DNA of 35,296 nt from the IMG/VR virus record IMGVR_UViG_3300030107_001766, positions 594 to 35,889 of that record, one strand, 5' to 3'. The position numbers were made by a program, and so were the translations under genes. Positions 18,834 through 30,200 of the stretch are shown piece after piece (position 1 is the stretch's first letter; every line of letters begins with the position of its first letter). This stretch comes from a virus. Below the pieces are notes generated by a model that saw nothing but the letters and a program-made list of their open reading frames with translations, did not search any database and was not told the origin of the DNA.

Positions 18834-19661
18834 ATGAGTTCTACAATATCAACTGCTTTTATTAAGCAATTTGAAAGCGAAGTCCATATGGCTTATCAGC
18901 GTATGGGTTCAAAACTTCGTGGAACAATAAGAACAATCAATAATGTTGTCGGTAGTCAGGCTCGATTCCAAAAGACTGGTACAGGTGAAGCTGTTACTAA
19001 GTCTAGACATGGTGAAGTTCCAGTAATGGATATTTCACACAGTACTGTTGATGTAACTCTCAGCGATTACTATGCTGCAGATTATGTTGACAAATTAGAC
19101 GAGCTAAAAACAAACATTGACGAACGCCAAGTAGTAGCACAAAATGCTGCGTGGGCGTTGGGCAGAAAAACTGATGAACAACTTACTACTGTTTTAGATG
19201 GTACATCTAATTCACAAGCAGTTGGTTCACCAGCAGCTGGACTTAGTCTAGCTAAAGCTCAATTAGCTTTTGAAAACTTTGGCACTCGAAATGTTCCTGA
19301 TGATGGCGATAGATTCTGGGTTGTTGGACATAAACAATGGACTAATCTTTTAGACCTTACACAATTCTCTAGTTTGGACTATGTTCCAGCTAATGAATTA
19401 CCATATTCTGGTGGTATGACAGCTAAAAGATGGTTAGGATTTATGTTCTACGCTTTCTCAGGATTACCTGTTGATGGTTCTTCAGATAGAAAAACATTCG
19501 CATATCACCGTTCTGCTGTCGGACACGCTATCGGTCAAGATATAGTTACGGAAATTAACTATATTCCTGAAAAGGTAGCTCACCTTACTACATCTATGAT
19601 GAGTATGGGAGCTGTTATGATTGACGATAATGGCGTTGAAGAAGTAATCTGTGACGAGTAG
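18834..19661 (+). CDS. Major capsid protein
   Basis: The 275-residue protein follows the scaffold gene and reads like the HK97-fold capsid of small marine podoviruses: 'FIKQFESEVHMAYQRMGSKLRGTIR', 'VTLSDYYAADYVDKLDELKTNIDERQ', and a C-terminal 'FAYHRSAVGHAIGQDIVTEINYIPEKVAHL'. The last segment is the characteristic strand/helix where capsids refer back to active start residues. It would form the icosahedral shell. A GAGGT ribosome site and A-rich leader predict strong translation. Confidence 0.85.
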   Translation: MSSTISTAFIKQFESEVHMAYQRMGSKLRGTIRTINNVVGSQARFQKTGTGEAVTKSRHGEVPVMDISHSTVDVTLSDYYAADYVDKLDELKTNIDERQVVAQNAAWALGRKTDEQLTTVLDGTSNSQAVGSPAAGLSLAKAQLAFENFGTRNVPDDGDRFWVVGHKQWTNLLDLTQFSSLDYVPANELPYSGGMTAKRWLGFMFYAFSGLPVDGSSDRKTFAYHRSAVGHAIGQDIVTEINYIPEKVAHLTTSMMSMGAVMIDDNGVEEVICDE

Positions 19662-19672
19662 GAGGATTTAGT

Positions 19673-19924
19673 ATGGCTTATTCAACTGATAATCCTGTTA
19701 AAAAAATAGCACAAATGGGAGCTTCAAATGCTCTTTGGTACTATACAGATGGGGACGCAATCGGTACAATAGATGATGATAATTACTTTTTAGCTGATTA
19801 TAACCTATTGACTGCTGGTGATATTATTATTGTAAATAGTGGTGGCTCTAATGCTGTAGTAGATATATTAATTGTATCTGTACAGGATGGTGGCTCTAAC
19901 TGTGATACAGTAATTTTAGCGTAG
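19673..19924 (+). CDS. 83-aa small structural protein candidate (capsid-associated)
   Basis: A strong AGGAGGA site (at the end of the capsid gene) precedes the ATG. The 83 residues form a small beta-rich domain: 'SNALWYYTDGDAIGTIDDDNYF', 'LLTAGDIIIVNSGGSNAVVDILIVSVQDGG'. Small 'ADAIATVDTANYF...GDLIxV' proteins often follow phage capsid genes and are annotated as decoration, fibre or structural proteins; that link is from memory. It is probably a minor or decoration protein of the head. A hairpin terminator follows. Confidence 0.7.
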   Translation: MAYSTDNPVKKIAQMGASNALWYYTDGDAIGTIDDDNYFLADYNLLTAGDIIIVNSGGSNAVVDILIVSVQDGGSNCDTVILA

Positions 19925-19934
19925 TAATCTAATC

Positions 19935-19959
19935 ACAAGGGGGAATTTTTCCCCCTTGT
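19935..19959 (+). terminator. Hairpin after the capsid genes, probable partial terminator
   Basis: ACAAGGGGGAA (19935-19945) and TTCCCCCTTGT (19949-19959) form a perfect 11-bp stem with a TTT loop. Only a short T-run (TT, then AAAAA) follows, so readthrough into the tail genes is likely. It resembles the terminator at 11002-11024 in its G5/C5 core. Confidence 0.65.
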
Positions 19960-19975
19960 TTAAAAAGGAATTAAT

Positions 19976-20569
19976 GTGGCAGTAAATAATGTAACAGTAG
20001 CTAATAGAGCAATAGTAATGATTGGAGCTAATAGAATTTCTAGTTTTTCTGATGGAAGTACAGAATCTACAGTAGCTAATGATTTATATTATGATATTTT
20101 AGATGGCGACTTAACAGCTTGTCGCTGGAGATTTGCCACAAAACAAGCACAACTTTCAGCTAATGCTACAGCTCCTACAGGTATATGGGGTCAAAGTCAT
20201 TACTTACCTAATGATAATTTATACATACAAAGAATAACAGTAAGTGGGAATACTATTACTGAATACGATATATTTAACAACGAATTATATTCAGATTTAC
20301 AATCAACCGATACAGTAATAGCAGATTATACATATAGACCAGCAGAAGAAGAAATGCCTAAGTATTTCTTACTAGCTTTAGAATATCATTTAGCATCAGT
20401 TTTTGCTCATGCTATTGCAAGAAATGTAGAGATGGCAAACTTATATGAACAGAAATATCAAATACAATATCGTAGAGCTAAGAACTTAGATTCAACTCAA
20501 CAACCAACAAGGAAATTTGCTAACAATAGATTTGCTAAGTTTAGAGGTTCTACAATAACCAACATTTAA
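19976..20569 (+). CDS. Tail tubular protein A, T7 gp11-like
   Basis: It uses a GTG start after an AAGGAA element. The 197-residue protein resembles gp11 adaptors: 'ANRAIVMIGANRISSFSDGSTESTVANDLYYDILDGDLTACRWRFATKQAQL', then 'YTYRPAEEEMPKYFLLALEYHLASVFA' and a basic C-terminal region. Members form the ring between portal and nozzle. Position before the gp12-like gene supports this. Confidence 0.85.
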   Translation: MAVNNVTVANRAIVMIGANRISSFSDGSTESTVANDLYYDILDGDLTACRWRFATKQAQLSANATAPTGIWGQSHYLPNDNLYIQRITVSGNTITEYDIFNNELYSDLQSTDTVIADYTYRPAEEEMPKYFLLALEYHLASVFAHAIARNVEMANLYEQKYQIQYRRAKNLDSTQQPTRKFANNRFAKFRGSTITNI

Positions 20570-20575
20570 AATGAT

Positions 20576-22792
20576 ATGCCAATATTCAGAACAGCACAAA
20601 ATACTTTTCAAGCTGGGCAGATAGACCCTCTTTTAACTTCTAGAACAGATTTACAAGGATATAAAGATGGATTAGCTACTTCTACTAACTGGTGGCATTT
20701 AGCACAGGGTGGAGTAATGAAACGACAAGGTTTTAAATACCTTGCTGAAGTAGGAGCTACTGGTAGAGTAATACCTTGGACCTTTAGCTCAGATGAAACA
20801 TATGTATTAGTATTATATGCTAGTAATGTAAAAGTATATTCTACTCTTGGAACTTTAATAACTACAGTAGGAAGTTGTCCATGGACTGCTGACCAAATAA
20901 ATGAAATTACTTATGCTCAATATGGCGATACTATGTTCTTTGCCCATACTGGATTTGCTACTCAAGAATTTGTAAGAACTTCTGCAACATCTTTTACAAT
21001 TAGAAATTTTCATTTTGCAACTAATGATACTGGTGAATGTAATATGGATAACTCGGCTGGTACAGATGATGCTGCTACTGTGCATTGTCCTTTCTTTAAA
21101 TTTAATCAATGGAATGTAACTTTAACTCCTAGTGCTATAAGTGGAACAGGTGTAACGCTTACTGCATCAGCATCTATATTTAATAGTAATCATGTTGGTT
21201 GCAGATTTTCATTAACTGACGACCCAGCAGGTGTATACCATCAAGTACAAGTAACTGGATATAGTTCAGCAACTCAAGTAACTGTAACTGTAAGAGAAAC
21301 TTTAGATTCAACTGCTGCAACAGTGCATTGGAAAGAACAAACATTTAATGATGTAAGAGGATATCCTCAAGCCGTTGCTATCTTTGATGATAGATTATAT
21401 TTTGCTGGTAGTACAAGTAGACCATCAGGAATTATGGCATCAAAAATTGGAGAGTATTTTAATTTTGATATAGATAATGCAAGTGCAGATGATGCAATAG
21501 ATGTAACTTTAGGTTCAGATAAAGTAGATGAAATACGCTATATGCAACAAGGAAGAAACTTACAAATATTTACTGATGGTGGAGAATATTATTTAAGACC
21601 TGAATCTACTGGTGGTATAGGTCCAACTAACATAGCTTTTAAAAGACAAACTACTTTTGGTATAAAAAAAATAAGACCACAACAATTAGATGCAGCTACA
21701 TACTTTATACAACGAAGTGGTACTGTAGCTAGAGAATATATTTATGATGATATTCAAGATGGCTATTCTTCTAATGGAATTTCTTTTTTAACAGATGTAA
21801 TTAATCAACCTACAGAAACAGGAATAATAATGGGAACAACCGAAAGACCTGAACAATTTTGGATATTAGTAAATACTGATGGTTCTATAGCTGCTTTCCA
21901 TACTTTGCGAAGTGATAAAGTACAAGGGTGGAGTAAATGGACTACATCTAATGGAGCTGGATTTGTTTCTATGACTTCAGTAGTCAATGATATATTTACA
22001 GTAACTTCTCGTACTATTAATAGTTCAACAAAATATTATTTAGAGAAGATGGATTTAACAGATTCTAAACCTCTTGATTGTTATATTGATGGAACAATAT
22101 ATCCATACGGAACTCCTTTAGTTAATGGAGCAAGTCAAACAGGAAATAGTTTAATTATAGATGGATTAACGCATACTGTAAAAGTAGGAGATGAATTTAC
22201 TGTTGCTGGAATATCAGGAACTTATACTGTGTCAGGTGTAACTACATTAAGTGGAGCAAATCAAACTTTAAATTTAACTACTAATCTTGCATCTTCACCA
22301 GCAGATAATGCTGCTTTAACCTTTACTAAAGGTCATATGTGGACAGTAGGAACACATTTAACCAGTCAATCTGGTATATCTGCTATAAGTGGAAATGAAT
22401 ATTTAGGAGAATTTACAGTAGACAGTAATGATAGAATTACTTTAGATGTACCTGTAAGCTCTATGTCTTGTGGTTTTAAATATGATTCTGTTTTAAAAAC
22501 TATGCCAATAGATGTAGCTATACAAGGACAACCATTAACTGCTAGATATAAAAGAATAGTGCGTTGTATTCTTGATGTTCAAGATGCTATTGATGTAGAT
22601 ATAGAGGGTCAGGATTTAAAAGTGAGACAAGTAACAGGAAGTATAGGAAGTGGAAGCTTAACAAGAACAGCAGTAAATGGTAAACATGAATTTTATTTGA
22701 CTGGTTATAGTCAAGATGCACAGGTAACATTAACCTCAGATGTACCTACGCCTTTAAAAATTAGAGGATTAGTATTGGAGATAGATTATTAA
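20576..22792 (+). CDS. Tail tubular protein B, T7 gp12-like nozzle
   Basis: The 738-residue protein starts with the family signature 'FQAGQIDPLLTSRTDLQGYKDGLATSTNWWHLAQGGVMKRQGFKYL' and is beta-rich throughout, with 'RGYPQAVAIFDDRLYFAGS' and 'LGSDKVDEIRYMQQGRNLQIFTDGGEYYL' in the middle. It forms the tail nozzle below gp11 and holds the fibre. The final residues (IRGLVLEIDY) are typical. The stop overlaps the next start (TAATG). Confidence 0.88.
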   Translation: MPIFRTAQNTFQAGQIDPLLTSRTDLQGYKDGLATSTNWWHLAQGGVMKRQGFKYLAEVGATGRVIPWTFSSDETYVLVLYASNVKVYSTLGTLITTVGSCPWTADQINEITYAQYGDTMFFAHTGFATQEFVRTSATSFTIRNFHFATNDTGECNMDNSAGTDDAATVHCPFFKFNQWNVTLTPSAISGTGVTLTASASIFNSNHVGCRFSLTDDPAGVYHQVQVTGYSSATQVTVTVRETLDSTAATVHWKEQTFNDVRGYPQAVAIFDDRLYFAGSTSRPSGIMASKIGEYFNFDIDNASADDAIDVTLGSDKVDEIRYMQQGRNLQIFTDGGEYYLRPESTGGIGPTNIAFKRQTTFGIKKIRPQQLDAATYFIQRSGTVAREYIYDDIQDGYSSNGISFLTDVINQPTETGIIMGTTERPEQFWILVNTDGSIAAFHTLRSDKVQGWSKWTTSNGAGFVSMTSVVNDIFTVTSRTINSSTKYYLEKMDLTDSKPLDCYIDGTIYPYGTPLVNGASQTGNSLIIDGLTHTVKVGDEFTVAGISGTYTVSGVTTLSGANQTLNLTTNLASSPADNAALTFTKGHMWTVGTHLTSQSGISAISGNEYLGEFTVDSNDRITLDVPVSSMSCGFKYDSVLKTMPIDVAIQGQPLTARYKRIVRCILDVQDAIDVDIEGQDLKVRQVTGSIGSGSLTRTAVNGKHEFYLTGYSQDAQVTLTSDVPTPLKIRGLVLEIDY

Positions 22793-23289
22793 TGGGCGAC
22801 CCAGTAACAATAGCAATAGTAGCTGCAACTGCAACAACTGTAGTTTCATCTGTTAAACAAGCACAAATAGCAAAGAAACAAGCTTCGTTTCAAAAAGAAC
22901 AATATGAATCTAATAAAAAAATAGCTACTAAAAAAGCTGAGTATGATACAATTCAAGCAAAAGATAGACATGAATTTCAAATGGGAAGTAATTTATCTTT
23001 AGCAACTCGTTCAGGAGTAGATACATTTTCTAGTCCTTCTTTCTTTGCACATAAAGCTTATAATGCTAGAGTATTAAATGATAATTTAGCACAAATAGAT
23101 TTAAACCTACAATCATCTTTAACAAGAGCAAACCTTGGTATTAGTCAAGCAGACCTTGCTGCAAGATATGCAGTATGGGGAGCTGTATCTGATATTGGAA
23201 ATACATTTGCTTCATCTAGTTATAAATTACATCAACTAGATACAAGTGATGCTCCGACAAATCCTACAAACACAGTAACTACAGGATAA
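22792..23289 (+). CDS. Internal virion protein, gp14-like
   Basis: The 165-residue protein has a hydrophobic Ala/Thr/Val-rich N-terminus (VTIAIVAATATTVVSSVKQ), a charged helical middle (QIAKKQASFQKEQYESNKKIATKKAEYD) and a second hydrophobic-small-residue helix (ARYAVWGAVSDIGNTFAS). This matches gp14-type ejection proteins, which insert in the outer membrane to extend the tail. Its place, after gp12 and before two very long genes, is the same as in T7. Confidence 0.78.
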   Translation: MGDPVTIAIVAATATTVVSSVKQAQIAKKQASFQKEQYESNKKIATKKAEYDTIQAKDRHEFQMGSNLSLATRSGVDTFSSPSFFAHKAYNARVLNDNLAQIDLNLQSSLTRANLGISQADLAARYAVWGAVSDIGNTFASSSYKLHQLDTSDAPTNPTNTVTTG

Positions 23290-23295
23290 TCTATA

Positions 23296-26200
23296 ATGGC
23301 TATAGAAAATATTAGAAGAGAAAGTAGACTACAAGAAATAGGAGTAGTACGAGGACAAGGTTTTGATGCTGCAACACAAGCATTACAAAAAACTAAAAGA
23401 GCAGCAAATAATATTATTGATACTGCTTTTAAATATGGAGCAGATAAAGTTTCTAAAGAAGCATTGTATGACGCAAAAGATATTCCATTAAATTATAAAG
23501 AAGAATATTATGTAGAAAGTCTTACTGGTGATAAAAGAATTACAGATGTTGTAGATAAAAATGAAAATATTATTGCTAGTTTTAAAACACCCATAACAAA
23601 TGACAGACTACCTTCAGGTAAAATATATAATGATGCTTATAATAATGAAAGAGATAAAATAGTTGGATTAAGTATTAAAGCATCAGCAGTAACATTTGCT
23701 GACCAAATGTATGTTCAATATCATAATGATTCAGAAGGATTTGTAGCAGCAGTTGATACATATTTAGAAAAAGTAAAAGAAAATGTAGGACCAAATTATC
23801 AAAACGATATAGAATTATTAGAAGCAGAAGTATTTAGCACTTATTATAAACAAATAGGTATGCGTGAATTACAAGAGCAAATGAATACTGATGCTCATAA
23901 ATTATTAACTTCATTTCAAACTTTAAAAGAATCAGCAATTAAAGAAATAAAAAATATTCTACCTTCAGTAGACCCTCTAGGTAATGATAGGTCTATGGTA
24001 TTTGAATGGAATGATAAAGAAAGTAAGATAGAATTATTTGTTTCAGAACAATATGAAGGTGAATGGCAAAAAGTAAAAGTAACAGGTGATGCTACATCTG
24101 ATAATTATTTATCATTATATGGACCATTAAATGCACAAATAAATGAATTAAACAAATCTATAGCAGATATAAATACAAGCAATTTATTATCACCAGAAAA
24201 AAAAATAAGTGAAGTCAATTTATTAAAAAGAGATTTAGCTACAAACTTAATACAAAACTTAATTGATAATGCAGTTAGTGATGATGCTGAACCAATAGAA
24301 GGTCAAATAAGTTTATTTGAATTAGAATCTGCAATAACTGGAACTAAAGATAATGCTTATATAAAATCTATAAAAGAATTTGTAGGTAATAATCAAACTA
24401 TAATTAATCAATGGGGAGAAAAAATAAATGGGCAAAGATTAACTATGGATGGATTTAATAATGCTAGTAAAGAACATATAAAATTATTAATGGAAGTTGA
24501 GTTAATGGAAGACCTTAATTTTATTAATGGTTTATTAGCACAAGGAGAACACAATCCACAATACTTAGTAGAAAAAGAAAGACTATTAAAAAAGTGGGGT
24601 TCAATAGAAAAAATATTTGCTGGTATGGATTTAGGTGAAGAAACAAAAGCAATGTTTCAAAAATATATAGACACAGGAGATGGAAAACATTTACTACAAA
24701 GTATTATAGGTAATGTTAATAATCAAACTATAATGAACAATGGAACATTTCTAAGATTACTAAAAGAATTTAGTATAGATTGGACAAGTGGTCATGTAAT
24801 GGATTTTTTAATGTTAGGTAATGATGCAGAAGCAATAAATAAATGGGCAGATGATTTATATAAATCAGAAGATTTCCTTGATAAAAAACCTAGATACCGA
24901 GCGCAGATTATGAGTAAAATAATAACTAAATTAAATTCTATTGATAGTGCAGCTGCACAAAAATTAGCTGATATATGGATGATTTCAGGAGTATTATCTT
25001 CTAATATAAATAATGGTATAGGATATAGAAAAGGTACTCCTACTGATAGTACATGGAGAAACCAAGCTGATGAATATATTAATTACCATGATAATGAAAA
25101 AAAATTATATACTCACCCAATTTATGGTGTAGACCCAAGCTCACAAAAGATAAGAGGAAGTGATGAAAAACTTTTATTAAGTTTTATTGCTAATACCAAT
25201 GTTCTTCCTACAACAGAATATGATTGGTTAAATGGTATTGTTCATAATACTTTGAATGATGAAAAATCTATAGAATTAGCATTACAACAATTTCATTTTT
25301 TTAAAAAAGTACAAAACCTATCAGATTTTTCTGGTGGTAATGTAGGTTTTGAAATTACAGCATCATTAAATCCTGAAGCATTATCAATGTTTCATATGAT
25401 AGATAGACAACTACAAAATTACAGTCCTGATAATCTTCCAACTTTAATGAAAGCTATAAAAGATAGAATTAATTTTGATTATAACAGAACACAAAACAAT
25501 GCTTTTAGTGAAGATGAATATTATGGTACTTCTGATGCACAAAAAACTATGTTTGAAAACTCAGATGTATGGCGACATTTAGTTAAAGGAGCAAAAAAAG
25601 TACCTCCTGATATGGTTTGGAATTCTGAAGCAAAACATACTGTATTAGAAATATATAAAACAAATAGGTTTAAAGGATTTGACCATCAAGCAGCTATGGA
25701 TAGTGCAATAACACATACATTATTTTTTCGATGGCAACCTAGCAAATATGGATTTAGTGCTATGTCATCTTTAGGTGGGTGGAAAGAAGATGCTGATGAT
25801 GTAATGATGACACATTTACCAGTAGAATTATTCTTTGGAGGACATGATACTGACGGAGATGGGAAACCAGATTTTACATGGTTAGAAAATCATGTACTAA
25901 AAGATTTTGTTGCTAATGCAGATTGGGATTTTGTTGGTGGAATTAATATAGAAGATGTAGAAGAAAAAACAGAATGGGCAACTGCTAAAGGTGCTGCTGC
26001 AAAAAAAGTTACTCCAGCACATACTAACTATCAAATATTACAATACCCTGATAATCCTAAAGCTGGTTATATAAATTTAGTATTAGGAGAAAATGTATTT
26101 CTTAAAGCAGCACCTAATGTTTATAATAAAGGATATCCTAAGTATGAATTATATTTTAAGCAACCAGATGTAGGTCAAGTATATTGGGGTCAATTAAAAA

Positions 26201-26385
26201 AATTAACTAATAAAGATGGAGAACCTTTCCTTATAGATTTTGGTGTTAAGTATGAAGAACTAAATAAAGAAAGATGGCATCAAAATTTAAAAGATGCAAA
26301 AGATATGAGATTAGAATGGCTTTCTAAACCACACGAAACAATACAATACACAGATGATGGTGTACCATACATACACATAGGTTAA
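23296..26385 (+). CDS. Large internal virion (ejection) protein, gp15-like
   Basis: The 1029-residue protein is largely helical, with no signal peptide or membrane span. It begins 'MAIENIRRESRLQEIGVVRG' and has a long Asp/Glu/Lys/Asn-rich body; a 'DTDGDGKPDFTW' stretch near residue 855 has the look of a calcium-binding dockerin/EF-type loop. Order (gp14-like, then this, then a longer protein) identifies it as the gp15 counterpart, longer than the 747 residues of T7 gp15. It would be ejected into the periplasm as part of the DNA conduit. Confidence 0.72.
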   Translation: MAIENIRRESRLQEIGVVRGQGFDAATQALQKTKRAANNIIDTAFKYGADKVSKEALYDAKDIPLNYKEEYYVESLTGDKRITDVVDKNENIIASFKTPITNDRLPSGKIYNDAYNNERDKIVGLSIKASAVTFADQMYVQYHNDSEGFVAAVDTYLEKVKENVGPNYQNDIELLEAEVFSTYYKQIGMRELQEQMNTDAHKLLTSFQTLKESAIKEIKNILPSVDPLGNDRSMVFEWNDKESKIELFVSEQYEGEWQKVKVTGDATSDNYLSLYGPLNAQINELNKSIADINTSNLLSPEKKISEVNLLKRDLATNLIQNLIDNAVSDDAEPIEGQISLFELESAITGTKDNAYIKSIKEFVGNNQTIINQWGEKINGQRLTMDGFNNASKEHIKLLMEVELMEDLNFINGLLAQGEHNPQYLVEKERLLKKWGSIEKIFAGMDLGEETKAMFQKYIDTGDGKHLLQSIIGNVNNQTIMNNGTFLRLLKEFSIDWTSGHVMDFLMLGNDAEAINKWADDLYKSEDFLDKKPRYRAQIMSKIITKLNSIDSAAAQKLADIWMISGVLSSNINNGIGYRKGTPTDSTWRNQADEYINYHDNEKKLYTHPIYGVDPSSQKIRGSDEKLLLSFIANTNVLPTTEYDWLNGIVHNTLNDEKSIELALQQFHFFKKVQNLSDFSGGNVGFEITASLNPEALSMFHMIDRQLQNYSPDNLPTLMKAIKDRINFDYNRTQNNAFSEDEYYGTSDAQKTMFENSDVWRHLVKGAKKVPPDMVWNSEAKHTVLEIYKTNRFKGFDHQAAMDSAITHTLFFRWQPSKYGFSAMSSLGGWKEDADDVMMTHLPVELFFGGHDTDGDGKPDFTWLENHVLKDFVANADWDFVGGINIEDVEEKTEWATAKGAAAKKVTPAHTNYQILQYPDNPKAGYINLVLGENVFLKAAPNVYNKGYPKYELYFKQPDVGQVYWGQLKKLTNKDGEPFLIDFGVKYEELNKERWHQNLKDAKDMRLEWLSKPHETIQYTDDGVPYIHIG

Positions 26386-26390
26386 TATAA

Positions 26391-29300
26391 ATGGTAACCA
26401 GTTTACAAAAATCTTCAAGTGCTTTTCAAGAAGCTATCAATCTTCCTATTAATGAATTGATGCTGCCAAATGAATATACTGAAAATGAATATAGACCTTT
26501 TATAACTCCTACTGCTCCTGATTATTATGGACAATCTTATTGGAGAGATATGGTAGACCATTGGACTTTACAATGGCAAGGAGCTGTTCAATATGGACTT
26601 AATAATGATATGGGTATTTTTGAACATGATGAATCATGGAACGCTTTAGATGAAAATCGTAATCCTTATTTTAAAGATTTAAAAAAATATGAACAACACT
26701 TAGAAGACTTAGCTATGACAAGAAGTCAAACACACTTTGAATATGTAAAAGGAAGATTAGATGAAAAGAATGAAGCAAAACAAAGATTAGAATATTCTGA
26801 TAGATGGACACCGGGATTTCTAACTGGAATGGCAAATCCATTATATCTTATTCCTTTACCAGCAACTATGGGTGTAGGTATAGCAAGAGGTTTTGCTAAA
26901 GCTGGTGGCATGATGTTTGGAATTATGTCAGCAGAAGAAGCATTGTATCATACTTATGACCCAACAAGAACAGCTAGAGAATCTGCTATGGCTATTGGTA
27001 CTGGTACTATTATTGGTGGATTGATAGGTGGAGGGTTTGGAGCATTTGGTAAAGCAACAAAAACTAAATTTAATTCTAAAAGTGTAGATGATATTGGACA
27101 AAAATTTGATAATGAACATGCAAAGATAGAAGGTAAGGTAGGCTCACCTTGGGATAATGTAAATGTTAAACCACATAGTTCTAATATTAATAAAGCTAAT
27201 ACATTATCTTTCGTTCAAAAAGTAGGGAATACAGTTAGAGTAGTGTTTGATGGTAAAAGATTAATAAAAATGTTTGATGATGGAGAAAGATGGTGGACTA
27301 ATCCTAAATTTATGGGAACAACAAGAGTATTTGCAAATGATACATTCTCATCAGTAGATGAAACAATACAATTTGCTATAGAAAGAGCTTGGGCAAAAAG
27401 TAAATTTAAAATTAAACCTAACCAAACTCGTTCAGCTTTCAATGAAATGATAAATGATTATGCTTTAGCAAGAGTAAAAGGTAGAAAGATTTATAACTCT
27501 AAAATAAATCATGCCATTACTCCTGAACAAGGTGGACAAATGAAAAAAGGAGCTTTTAATATTGGAGATGCGCTAGGAGTAGAAAAGTTTTTTAGTAAAT
27601 TTACTCCATTTTATAGAGGAATTGATAAAGTTAAAAAAGGTTTTGGTGGTGATAATTATTTAGCATCTAAGATATGGGAATTATCTTGGTCAGGTGTAAG
27701 ACACGCTGGTTTGTTAATGGGTATTGCTAGACCTAACAATGTAGAATCAATGGCAAAAACTTATCTAGGAAAAAATAAACAATTAATTGATTATACTAGA
27801 GAAGCATATGCAAAATTTACAGGTAATCCAAATAGAAGAAAAATATTAGATGTTGAAGTAACTAATACTATGACTGATATTGGAGCAAAGTGGAATCAAA
27901 TGAGTGGTAATATTGGTAAAAGTGGTGGAGGAAAACCTAATAACCCTATTACTTTTAATGAATTTTCTAAAAAAATATTCCATCAAATTATAACTCCTAG
28001 AGATGATGCAGATGATATTATTAAAAAAGTAGCAGATAGGTATAGAAAATTCTATCGTGAAATAGGAATGGAAATGTCGGAGAAAGGAATGTTTGCTACT
28101 GAAAAAGGTATAGCTAAACAACTTAAAAAAGTAAGAATAGATATAGAATCATTAAGAAGAAGATTTAATAATCTTGGAAAAGAATTACAAAATATTCAAT
28201 CAGCTCCATACTTAAAAGGTATTAGAGATAGATTAAAAAATGAATTAGATGATTTAAAAGCATATGAAAAAGAACTAATAGATTATTTAGAAACAGGTAA
28301 AGCAAATGGATTTAAAGATTTATTAGAAAATTATTTTCCTCGTATGTGGAATTTAGATGCTATAACAAAATACCCTGAACAATTTAAAGCTATAATATTT
28401 GATTACTATAAAAAGAATCCAATTATTTATAGAAATGGAAAACCAATTAATCTTTCAGATGACCCAGTAAGAATACAAAAAGCAGTAGATAAAACATATG
28501 ATGACATAATTAATCAAGCAAAGATAGATGATATTGATGGTTCTATGGCTTGGCTCTATAGAAAAAAAGGTGGAGGTAGTGGTGTTCGTTATTTAAAAAG
28601 TAGAAACTTACGAATGGATAATAGTGAGTTTATTATTAATGTAGATAATAAAATAGTATCTTTTATTCAAGAAGATGTTGAAGGAGTAACTAAAGCATAC
28701 ATAAGTAGATTATCTCCTATGATAGCTATGGCTGATAAATTTGGTGATAGATTTATGGCTGGAGAAATAAGAAGAATAATTCAATACACAACTGATAAAT
28801 ATATTCTTCCAGCAGCAAAGCAAGGTAATCATGCTAAAGCAAAAAAATATGCAGAAGATTTATATGATTACTTAGATGAAGTTAAAGATTTAAAAGATAA
28901 AGTATTAATGCAATTTAATTTAGCTGACCCTACAGCTATATTTGAAAGAGGAGTTAAGGTTGCGAAGAACTGGACAGCATTAGCTATTATGGGTTCTGTT
29001 ATTAAAACAGCAATACTTGATGCTGGCAGACCTATAATGATGCACGGATTTAAAAATACTTTTGGTACTGGTGTTAAAAATTTAATGACTTCAACAAAAG
29101 ATTTTAAAATGGCATCTAAAATGATTTCAGATGAAGTAGGTGAATCACTTGATGTTGTATTTGCATTAGCACAAAGAAGATTTGTAGAAGCTGGTGGTGA
29201 TATAGGAGGCATTAGTGGATTTGAAAGAGCATTAAATAGAAACACAGGAGTATTTTATGTAGCTAATTTATTAGCTCCTTGGACTAAAATGTTAAAAGAT

Positions 29301-30200
29301 TTTACTGGAGTATTAGGACAACATAGAATGGTTAAACATAGTCTTGAATGGAGTAAAGGAACTATAAAACCAAATGATATGAAATGGTTATTAGAAGTAG
29401 GAATAGACCAAAGAAAAGCATTAAAAATTGTAAAAGAATTAAATGCTGGTAATATACAAAGAGGAGATAATATTTTTTTAATGAATACTATGTCTTGGGG
29501 TGACCAAGAACTAGCTCATTATGTTCGTTCACATTTATCAGATGAAATAGTTAGAACTATTGTAACTCCTAGAGCTGCTGATAGACCAAATCTTATGGAT
29601 GGAGTATTAAAAATAGCTACAGGAAGAACAGCATCAGGACAAAAAAAATATTTTAGAGCTGATTCTTCTGGTTTTAGTATGCCATTTCAATTCTTATCTT
29701 ATGGAATGTCAGCTACTTCTAAGATTATGTTAGCTGGATTACAAAGACGAGATGCTGCTACTATGTCAGGACTTGTAGCTATGATGACATTAGGTTATTT
29801 CTCAGCAAGATGGAGAGACCCTTATTGGGATAAGAAAACTTTTACTGAACAAACAATAAGAGTAATAGAATTAACAGGTATGTTAGGTGTAGTTAATGAT
29901 ATGAATATAATGTTAGAAACATTATCAGGTGGACAATTAGGAGCAAGACCAGCTTTTGGAGCAAGACCTTTATTTGGTGAAGTTAATATGGGAGATAGAT
30001 TGGGTGAACCTTTCGGACCGGGAATTAATATGGTAACTGAAGCAATATGGGCTATGACTTCAGATGATGCAACAAGAAATGATAGAGCTGCGATTGTGCG
30101 TAGACTAATTCCTTGGAACAATTTATGGGTATGGAAAGACTGGTTTAGACAAGCAAGTGAATCTGCATATGGAACTTTAATAGAAAAGGAAGATAATTAG
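26391..30200 (+). CDS. Largest internal virion protein, gp16-like
   Basis: The 1269-residue protein is the longest gene and takes the gp16 position. It has a hydrophobic Gly-rich region at about 145-215 ('[30 protein letters not shown]', '[20 protein letters not shown]'), a long helical body and basic segments near the end ('[23 protein letters not shown]'). The lytic transglycosylase domain found at the N-terminus of T7 gp16 is not evident. It would be ejected to span the inner membrane. Its stop overlaps the next GTG start. Confidence 0.72.
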   Translation: MVTSLQKSSSAFQEAINLPINELMLPNEYTENEYRPFITPTAPDYYGQSYWRDMVDHWTLQWQGAVQYGLNNDMGIFEHDESWNALDENRNPYFKDLKKYEQHLEDLAMTRSQTHFEYVKGRLDEKNEAKQRLEYSDRWTPGFLTGMANPLYLIPLPATMGVGIARGFAKAGGMMFGIMSAEEALYHTYDPTRTARESAMAIGTGTIIGGLIGGGFGAFGKATKTKFNSKSVDDIGQKFDNEHAKIEGKVGSPWDNVNVKPHSSNINKANTLSFVQKVGNTVRVVFDGKRLIKMFDDGERWWTNPKFMGTTRVFANDTFSSVDETIQFAIERAWAKSKFKIKPNQTRSAFNEMINDYALARVKGRKIYNSKINHAITPEQGGQMKKGAFNIGDALGVEKFFSKFTPFYRGIDKVKKGFGGDNYLASKIWELSWSGVRHAGLLMGIARPNNVESMAKTYLGKNKQLIDYTREAYAKFTGNPNRRKILDVEVTNTMTDIGAKWNQMSGNIGKSGGGKPNNPITFNEFSKKIFHQIITPRDDADDIIKKVADRYRKFYREIGMEMSEKGMFATEKGIAKQLKKVRIDIESLRRRFNNLGKELQNIQSAPYLKGIRDRLKNELDDLKAYEKELIDYLETGKANGFKDLLENYFPRMWNLDAITKYPEQFKAIIFDYYKKNPIIYRNGKPINLSDDPVRIQKAVDKTYDDIINQAKIDDIDGSMAWLYRKKGGGSGVRYLKSRNLRMDNSEFIINVDNKIVSFIQEDVEGVTKAYISRLSPMIAMADKFGDRFMAGEIRRIIQYTTDKYILPAAKQGNHAKAKKYAEDLYDYLDEVKDLKDKVLMQFNLADPTAIFERGVKVAKNWTALAIMGSVIKTAILDAGRPIMMHGFKNTFGTGVKNLMTSTKDFKMASKMISDEVGESLDVVFALAQRRFVEAGGDIGGISGFERALNRNTGVFYVANLLAPWTKMLKDFTGVLGQHRMVKHSLEWSKGTIKPNDMKWLLEVGIDQRKALKIVKELNAGNIQRGDNIFLMNTMSWGDQELAHYVRSHLSDEIVRTIVTPRAADRPNLMDGVLKIATGRTASGQKKYFRADSSGFSMPFQFLSYGMSATSKIMLAGLQRRDAATMSGLVAMMTLGYFSARWRDPYWDKKTFTEQTIRVIELTGMLGVVNDMNIMLETLSGGQLGARPAFGARPLFGEVNMGDRLGEPFGPGINMVTEAIWAMTSDDATRNDRAAIVRRLIPWNNLWVWKDWFRQASESAYGTLIEKEDN

